This document shows positions 53,845 to 58,619 of a stretch of 58,619 bases of DNA, in pieces. The stretch spans positions 1-58,619 of the forward strand of contig JAHABC010000011.1 in the NCBI GenBank assembly GCA_018376535.1, given 5' to 3'. Made by a program: the position numbers and the translations under genes. The first letter of the stretch is position 1; the number at the start of each line of letters is the position of its first letter. The notes below the pieces were generated by a model. The model saw nothing but the letters and a program-made list of their open reading frames with translations, searched no databases and had not been told where the DNA came from. The stretch is from Ruminococcus sp. GTDB taxonomy: Bacteria; Bacillota; Clostridia; Oscillospirales; Ruminococcaceae.

Positions 53845-55428
53845 TCAAAGTGCAGCAACTGAAATCAAGCCAATGTTAACAAAATAGACAAGCACCTTTA
53901 TTTTTGTTTCAATTTCCTGAATCGTTACCTTTTCAATAAGCTGCTCTAAAATGTATCTGTCATCTTTGGTGATTTCCATGTCGGCAAATGTTCCAACCTT
54001 TGTTAAGAAACGAGTGACGCTCTTTTTCTGGTCATCGAAGCTGTCGAGCAAAATCAGAAGTTTACCGTATTCCGTTCTGAGTGATTCCGATTCAGCATTC
54101 ATGCTTACCGTAATATTTGTAAAGGTTTCCTGTGAAATTTCCTGTTGCAGTTTCTGCTCAAAAAGAGCCTGTTCCGTTTTATTGATCGTATTCAGTCGGT
54201 CTGTGATTTCTTTGATACGTTCATTGACTTCACGGGTTCTCGTTTCATTTCGCCGACAAATCCACCTTACAAGAGTACGCCTGCATTCGTTCTTATCCAG
54301 TTTATACATATCAAAAATTTGGCGTACTGCGTTAAGAACGGATTCAATCACCTCTGTTTCCTGTACATAATGAGAAGTGCAGCCTTTCTTTTTGCGATAG
54401 CTGTCGCATATATACACATAGCAGTTTCCGCCTGCGTATTTGCGAAAGTTTAGATACATCTTTTTCCCGCAATCTTCGCAGAATATCATATCGTCAAGCA
54501 GATGTCTTTCTCTGGTCTGAATCACACGTTTGGTTGATTTTCTGCGTTTCTTTGCCTTTTCATATTCCTCACGGGAGATAATAGCTTCCTGTGTATCACG
54601 GATAATGGTAAAGCTTTCTTCATCACGATAACGCACTTGCTTATCTTTGAAACTCGTATGATACGTCTTAAAGTTTACAGTATCGCCAACGTACTCCTGA
54701 CGTTTCAGAATAGCAGTTACGCTGCTGCCTGTCCAGTGATAGGGGTTCTTTTCTGTTCTCGAACCTTTTACCACACGTTTGCGGTAATGGGACGGTGCAG
54801 GATATTTTGCTTTTTCCAGTGTATGGGCAATTTCTGACACCTGCATACCTTCGTTGTAGTATTTGAAAACAAGTCTTACCACTTCTGCGGCAGGCTCATC
54901 AATGATCCATTGGTGACGGTCATTGGGATCAAGTTTATATCCGTATGTAGGTGTCGAAGCAATGTGTCTGCCACTGTTGCTTCTTGCCTGAAGCGAAAGC
55001 TTTTGCTTATCTGAAATGTCCTTTGCATAGTACTCGTTCATGATGTTTTTGAACTGCGTTACCAAGCTGTCAGGATCGCTGGATTCCGGTCCGTCATGTA
55101 TGGAGATGAATTCTACACCGAAACGTGGAAAAATTACTCCAATGTATTGACCAACCTCAATTGTATTTCTGCCAAGACGGGACAGATCTTTTACGATAAA
55201 GCGTCCAACACGTCTGTGCTGAATGAGAGCAAAGGCTTCCTGAAAGCCGGGTCTGTTAAAGTTCGTACCTGTATATCCGTCATCTGTGACAATCTTAATG
55301 TTATAGTACCCTTTGTCGGCTGCATATTGCTTGAGCAGTGCAACCTGATTTTCAATACTCTCACCGTCTTTGCCGTCCTCACTGGAACGACGGGCGTAGA
55401 GTATATCCAATTTGTCTGTAAAATCCAT
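53845..55428 (-). CDS. Large serine recombinase (intact, second type)
   Basis: 527 residues from the ATG at 55428, which has AAGGAG eight bases upstream; an in-frame ATG eight codons earlier lacks a site. Catalytic Ser15 is in YARRSSEDG, followed by GYTGTNFNRP and VKDLSRLGRN. The zinc ribbon is CEDCGKKM with CDSYRKKKGC, followed by a coiled coil. Its sequence is clearly different from the other pair, so the element carries at least two recombinase types. It is the one nearest the mobilization region. Confidence 0.9.
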   Translation of the reverse strand: MDFTDKLDILYARRSSEDGKDGESIENQVALLKQYAADKGYYNIKIVTDDGYTGTNFNRPGFQEAFALIQHRRVGRFIVKDLSRLGRNTIEVGQYIGVIFPRFGVEFISIHDGPESSDPDSLVTQFKNIMNEYYAKDISDKQKLSLQARSNSGRHIASTPTYGYKLDPNDRHQWIIDEPAAEVVRLVFKYYNEGMQVSEIAHTLEKAKYPAPSHYRKRVVKGSRTEKNPYHWTGSSVTAILKRQEYVGDTVNFKTYHTSFKDKQVRYRDEESFTIIRDTQEAIISREEYEKAKKRRKSTKRVIQTRERHLLDDMIFCEDCGKKMYLNFRKYAGGNCYVYICDSYRKKKGCTSHYVQETEVIESVLNAVRQIFDMYKLDKNECRRTLVRWICRRNETRTREVNERIKEITDRLNTINKTEQALFEQKLQQEISQETFTNITVSMNAESESLRTEYGKLLILLDSFDDQKKSVTRFLTKVGTFADMEITKDDRYILEQLIEKVTIQEIETKIKVLVYFVNIGLISVAAL

Positions 55429-55585
55429 GTTCAGAACTCCTTCCTGAATCATGAATACCGGTATTCAAAATCATATTTGAACGTTCGATGTTATATCCAA
55501 TCTTTCCATAAATTTATGCTGCGGATATTGTAGCATATTTGTATTCAGAAAAACCTGTAGTTGAATGTGAAAACGAACGAAAAGT

Positions 55586-55614
55586 GTAAATATTCAATAA
55601 ACAATTGAATTTAC
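55586..55614. repeat. Inverted repeat in the mob region
   Basis: GTAAATATTCAAT pairs with ATTGAATTTAC around a 5-nt spacer, with one bulged base. Possible operator or part of the origin. Confidence 0.55.
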
Positions 55615-55738
55615 AGCAGAAAATCGGTTGCGTTTCTCTCCAAAAATTGCGTGATATATGAGAGGAAAAGTGATACAGAAAAGAGAATGGGCTGACACAG
55701 CTGATCTGGAGTAGCAAGCAACGATGATGTGGCACGAA

Positions 55739-55792
55739 CGGTCAGAAAATGACCGCCTGCCAATCATCCGCTTGTTAGGGAAGCATCCCTAA
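55739..55792 (+). other. Candidate origin of transfer (oriT)
   Basis: Two inverted repeats: CGGTCA/TGACCG (55739-55755) and TTAGGGA/TCCCTAA (55775-55792, 4-nt loop), followed by GACCCTCT. Small stems followed by such a stretch, 40-100 bp upstream of mobC and a MOBP relaxase, are the usual form of oriT in mobilizable Firmicute elements. The nick position is not shown. Confidence 0.6.
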
Positions 55793-55833
55793 GACCCTCT
55801 GAATAAACAACGATAAGGAGAAATCAAAACAAA

Positions 55834-56187
55834 ATGAAAACAGAAAAAGTGGACAAGCGATATGTCATCAGGCTGACAAAATCAGAAGCGAAAGTACTTG
55901 AAAAACGCTTTGCGTTGTCAGGAATGTCCTCTGTCAGTGCATATCTTCGTCAGCAGGTCGTGAATGGAATCTATCTGGAATACGACCATGAGGAATTGAA
56001 AAAAATACGGCAGGCGGTTATGCGTGTGGCGAACAATGTCAATTAGATTGCACACAGAGTGAACTCCACAAGCCGTATTTACAAACAGGAACTTTATGAG
56101 TTGCAGGAGGGAGTGACTGAGATATGGCAACAACTTCAATCCATCCAATCCGAGTTACAGAAGCTAAATCCATCAAGTATATTATGA
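55834..56187 (+). pseudogene. mobC relaxosome gene interrupted by an amber codon
   Basis: Codons 1-70 encode a ribbon-helix-helix-like MobC N-terminus (RYVIRLTKSEAKVLEKRF...VSAYLRQQV). After RVANNVN the frame meets TAG (56044-56046) and continues IAHRVNSTSRIYKQELYELQ to a TGA at 56185-56187. MobC proteins normally read NVNQIA at this point, so TAG replaces CAG. The 64-bp overlap with the relaxase gene is retained, so the frame is otherwise intact. MobC assists the relaxase at oriT; the truncated 70-residue form could still bind DNA. AAGGAG lies before the ATG. Confidence 0.8.
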
Positions 56188-57467
56188 ATCCTGATAAAGC
56201 AGCATATGTTACCCGATACGGCTGCTGGGGAAATGCAGCTGAGATTTCTGACGAGTTCAGCAAGTTGAGAAGTATGGGAAGAAACACAGGGAGTGTCCTC
56301 AGTTATCATATCATACAGAGTTTTGCACCGAATGAAGCAACAGCGGAGCAAGTGCATCAGGCTGGACTGATGCTTTGCGACGAACTCTTTCAGGGAAAAT
56401 ACAAGTATGTTCTCGCAACGCATACGGACAAAGAGCATATCCATAACCATATCATTTTTTGTAAGACCAATATGGAGAACTACAAAGCATTTGGCACGCT
56501 TATGGATACAAAACATAATCCTGCGTGGAAGAAAATTCGCCATCTTTCTGATGAGGTGTGCAAAGAAATAGGATTGTCTGTTGTTGCATATGGGGAAATC
56601 GGCAAGGGCGTTTCGCACTATGAATGGACAAAACAGCAGCAAGGCTTATCGTGGAAAGAAAAACTTCGCTATGAACTGGACTGTATCATTCAGCGGTCTG
56701 ATACGTTTGAGGACTTTCTTGAAAAGTGCAGATTAAACGGAATCGAAGCAGTTTACAAACCAGAAAACACGATTTCTCTTAAATTTCGTATGCAGGGACA
56801 ACAACGCTTTGCCAGAGCAAAAACACTGGGATATTACTATCTTCCTGAGAATATTCAGCGTAGAATCAGACAGTTTTCATCGCACAGAAAGATGATTCTT
56901 GACCGTGATAAGCTTGATAACAGGGGCTTGCAGTATTGGGCAGATATTCAGAATATGAAGAACGTAGCCCAGATGATAAATCTGCTTGAAAGTTACAATG
57001 TTCACAGCACATCGGAATTGAAACCGACTGCGATGACTGTTATGGCACGGCGTGGAATGATTACGCAGAACATTGAAAATCTGGATAAAAAGATAAACAC
57101 TTTGTCAGAACAGATAGAACTTGTCAGACAATTTCAACGCAGTAAACCGTATCATGACAAGTACAAGTCCCTTTCAGCATGGAAACAAAAAGATTATGCA
57201 AAGAAAAATGCTCCTGTACTGGAAAAGTACAGGAGCGTTGGAAGTCAGTTAAAATTATTGTATCCGGACGGCAGATTCCCGTCAGAAATGGTGCTTGACC
57301 GTCAAAGGCAGACGTTGTATGAGGAACGTGAAAAACTCTATGAAGAATACCGCTACCTCAAAAAAGAGTATGCTGATTTGGATAAGGCAAATCAGACGAT
57401 TGACGATTATCTTGAAAGTTTGCGTGATAAGCCTGAACATAAAAGGAAGAAGGGTGAGTTAGAATAG
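56124..57467 (+). CDS. mobA: Relaxase/mobilization nuclease (MOBP type)
   Basis: 447 residues that should nick oriT and lead the strand into a recipient. The N-terminal domain starts ATTSIHPIRVTEAKSIKYI with the presumed catalytic Tyr nearby. The HUH metal motif is HTDKEHIHNH with His100, His105, His107 and His109. A helical, partly coiled-coil C-terminal half follows (about 310-440). It overlaps mobC. No coupling protein or mating-pore genes are present, so transfer would need a helper. The stop is TAG followed by 23 open codons. Confidence 0.88.
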   Translation: MATTSIHPIRVTEAKSIKYIMNPDKAAYVTRYGCWGNAAEISDEFSKLRSMGRNTGSVLSYHIIQSFAPNEATAEQVHQAGLMLCDELFQGKYKYVLATHTDKEHIHNHIIFCKTNMENYKAFGTLMDTKHNPAWKKIRHLSDEVCKEIGLSVVAYGEIGKGVSHYEWTKQQQGLSWKEKLRYELDCIIQRSDTFEDFLEKCRLNGIEAVYKPENTISLKFRMQGQQRFARAKTLGYYYLPENIQRRIRQFSSHRKMILDRDKLDNRGLQYWADIQNMKNVAQMINLLESYNVHSTSELKPTAMTVMARRGMITQNIENLDKKINTLSEQIELVRQFQRSKPYHDKYKSLSAWKQKDYAKKNAPVLEKYRSVGSQLKLLYPDGRFPSEMVLDRQRQTLYEEREKLYEEYRYLKKEYADLDKANQTIDDYLESLRDKPEHKRKKGELE

Positions 57468-57572
57468 CGATACAAGCTGGAATTCATTGTGATAGTTGTA
57501 ATACATAGTCATCTTAATTTCAAATTAGTTTGTATATAATCAGTTTTCAGCATTGTGTGCAGAAGTTTAATT

Positions 57573-58187
57573 CTATAATAACATCTCCATAGCATTAGCT
57601 AACCCTTGTGGATTATCAAGATTGACCTCGTGTCCCGAATTATTAATAGTAATGAATTTTGCCTTTGGCAGCTCTCTTGCAAGCTTGATTGCCGCTTTTT
57701 TATTAACATTATCCTTTTCACCGCAAATGACAACCACAGGACAATTCACATTATTAAGATTTTTTGTGAAATCTATATCCATCATCGAATTTGTCAGCGT
57801 GATAAAATCTTTTTTCTTCAAGCCGATACCCTTGAACTGACTTTCCGGCATAAATTTGAACAGCACATTTTGTACCTTAAGCAGAAATTTCGGCATATTG
57901 TACTGCGGTGCAATAAGAATAAGAGAGCTTACCCTATGTGGAAAGTCGATAGCGTAATTTAGAGCAAGCACAGCACCGAGCGAAAGTCCACAGAGATTAA
58001 GCGGTTCTGAAAACCTATTACAGTATCTACAAAATGAAGAATACATTTTGTTGTAGTTACAGTTACCCTCGCTAAAAAAATTGCTTAACTCAGGACAGAC
58101 AGTTTCTGCTGTATTAGGGAGATAAGAAATCGTTTTATCCCAGCTCGAAGCGTTCTGTCCCATTCCGTGTAGAAGGATGTATTTCAT
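57573..58187 (-). CDS. Alpha/beta-fold hydrolase
   Basis: 204 residues of the alpha/beta hydrolase fold. LLHGMGQN forms the oxyanion region, the nucleophile Ser is in CGLSLGA, the acid is probably Asp in GEKDNV, and the His is in NNSGHEVNLD. GTGAGG precedes the ATG. It lies 26 bp after a small ribbon-helix-helix gene under one promoter and looks like cargo of the element. Substrate unknown. Confidence 0.82.
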   Translation of the reverse strand: MKYILLHGMGQNASSWDKTISYLPNTAETVCPELSNFFSEGNCNYNKMYSSFCRYCNRFSEPLNLCGLSLGAVLALNYAIDFPHRVSSLILIAPQYNMPKFLLKVQNVLFKFMPESQFKGIGLKKKDFITLTNSMMDIDFTKNLNNVNCPVVVICGEKDNVNKKAAIKLARELPKAKFITINNSGHEVNLDNPQGLANAMEMLL

Positions 58188-58213
58188 TGTAAAACCTCAC
58201 AACTTCCGATTTG

Positions 58214-58426
58214 TCAATCTATTTCATTTTCTGCTTCCGGCTTATATCTCTTTTCAATATATTCCTCAACAGCTGTAATGAACATCTGATTCATGCTCAT
58301 GCCCATTTCAGAAGCGATAGCTTTCAGTTTTTCACGCTGTCCCTTTGGAACACGAATCTTGATGTCATCAAGGTGTGTTTTCACATACTTTGCCGTAATC
58401 GCTTTTCGTTTTTCGTTATAGTACAT
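58214..58426 (-). CDS. Arc/CopG-like ribbon-helix-helix protein
   Basis: 70 residues from ATG 58426 (AAAGGA nine bases upstream). The segment DDIKIRVPKGQREKLKAIAS followed by MNQMFITAVEEYIEKR matches the beta-helix-helix of Arc/CopG/HicB-antitoxin-like DNA-binding proteins. It probably represses its own promoter and that of the hydrolase. It could be an antitoxin-type protein, but no toxin is adjacent. Confidence 0.75.
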   Translation of the reverse strand: MYYNEKRKAITAKYVKTHLDDIKIRVPKGQREKLKAIASEMGMSMNQMFITAVEEYIEKRYKPEAENEID

Positions 58427-58462
58427 AGAAATCAATCCTTTCGTATTGTACCCATTACTATA

Positions 58463-58491
58463 ATTATACTCTCTCAGAAGCTTTTTGTCAA
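58463..58491 (-). promoter_or_regulatory. Consensus promoter for the RHH-hydrolase pair
   Basis: On the minus strand TTGACA (58491-58486), 17-bp spacer, TATAAT (58468-58463), about 37 bp before the RHH start. Confidence 0.8.
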
Positions 58492-58619
58492 TTCATCTTA
58501 TAAAAATTGTCCGGTTTTTTCTGTATGTTCCACAATGAAATGAGACACAATATTTACCAATTGAAAATCAATAAAAAAGTAGCGAACTAAGAACTTTTAT
58601 GTTAAAATAAAAACACACA

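Larger units (their letters stand above)
55429..55833. other. Intergenic region holding the mobilization origin
   Basis: 405 bp between divergent recombinase and mobC genes. No gene is supported. It contains three inverted repeats listed separately and presumably promoters for both directions. Confidence 0.5.

Noticed and set aside
49439..58187. TAG as Gln in the genome's normal code
   Set aside because: Many host genes (pncB, ispD, ispF, the GH26-like gene, the histidine kinase) and the hydrolase at 57573 end in TAG at natural lengths.

Overview
The window looks like chromosome of a low-GC, spore-forming, cellulosome-type Firmicute close to Ruminococcus (Oscillospiraceae). Supporting signs are two GH5 cellulases with dockerin modules, sporulation-lineage genes (yqfC, yqfD, ylbJ-like, cwlD), the conserved order yqfC-yqfD-phoH-ybeY-era-yqzL-recO, canonical sigma-A promoters (TTGACA-17-TATAAT), GGTG-type ribosome binding sites and frequent TTG starts. 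I recognised no rRNA, tRNA or CRISPR array.

Layout. 0.25-9.6 kb: pncB, small CD225-like membrane proteins, a secreted GH5 cellulase with a C-terminal dockerin, ispD-ispF, a lipid kinase, a cytoplasmic GH26-like hydrolase, an orphan histidine kinase and a YdbC/PC4-like protein. 9.7-21.9 kb: the pyrimidine operon, with a PyrR attenuator, then pyrR-pyrC-pyrF-carA-carB, a second GH5 gene, an inserted Mrr-like nuclease gene, pyrK-pyrD and a phosphatase. 21.9-29.3 kb: ruvX, then the leftward yqfC-to-recO cluster and a ylbJ-like gene. 29.5-48.5 kb: a dynamin-like GTPase with a membrane partner, glgA, a metallophosphoesterase, a D,D-carboxypeptidase relative lacking its active-site residues, cwlD, radA, a CYTH protein, the recJ-rel-MBL-hemZ cluster and an rlmCD-type methyltransferase.

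48.5-58.6 kb: composition and codon use change abruptly. This is a mobilizable element with two intact and two decayed large serine recombinases, a broken sigma-like gene, an oriT-like region, a mobC interrupted by an amber codon, a MOBP-type relaxase, and an RHH-hydrolase pair that is probably cargo. Its right end is not in the window.

Most notable: (1) reading line by line I found no GATC in the first 48,847 bases, against about 17 in the mobile segment; (2) the Mrr-like gene sits inside the pyr operon between two perfect 75-bp copies of the 5' end of pyrK, the form expected for insertion with long target duplication; (3) all four nonsense codons found in the element are TAG, mostly where Gln is expected; (4) the carboxypeptidase relative has Gln in place of both the Ser and the Lys of SxxK; (5) a PyrR-binding-loop-like sequence overlaps the carA ribosome binding site. 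All family names come from reading motifs by eye; no database search was run.
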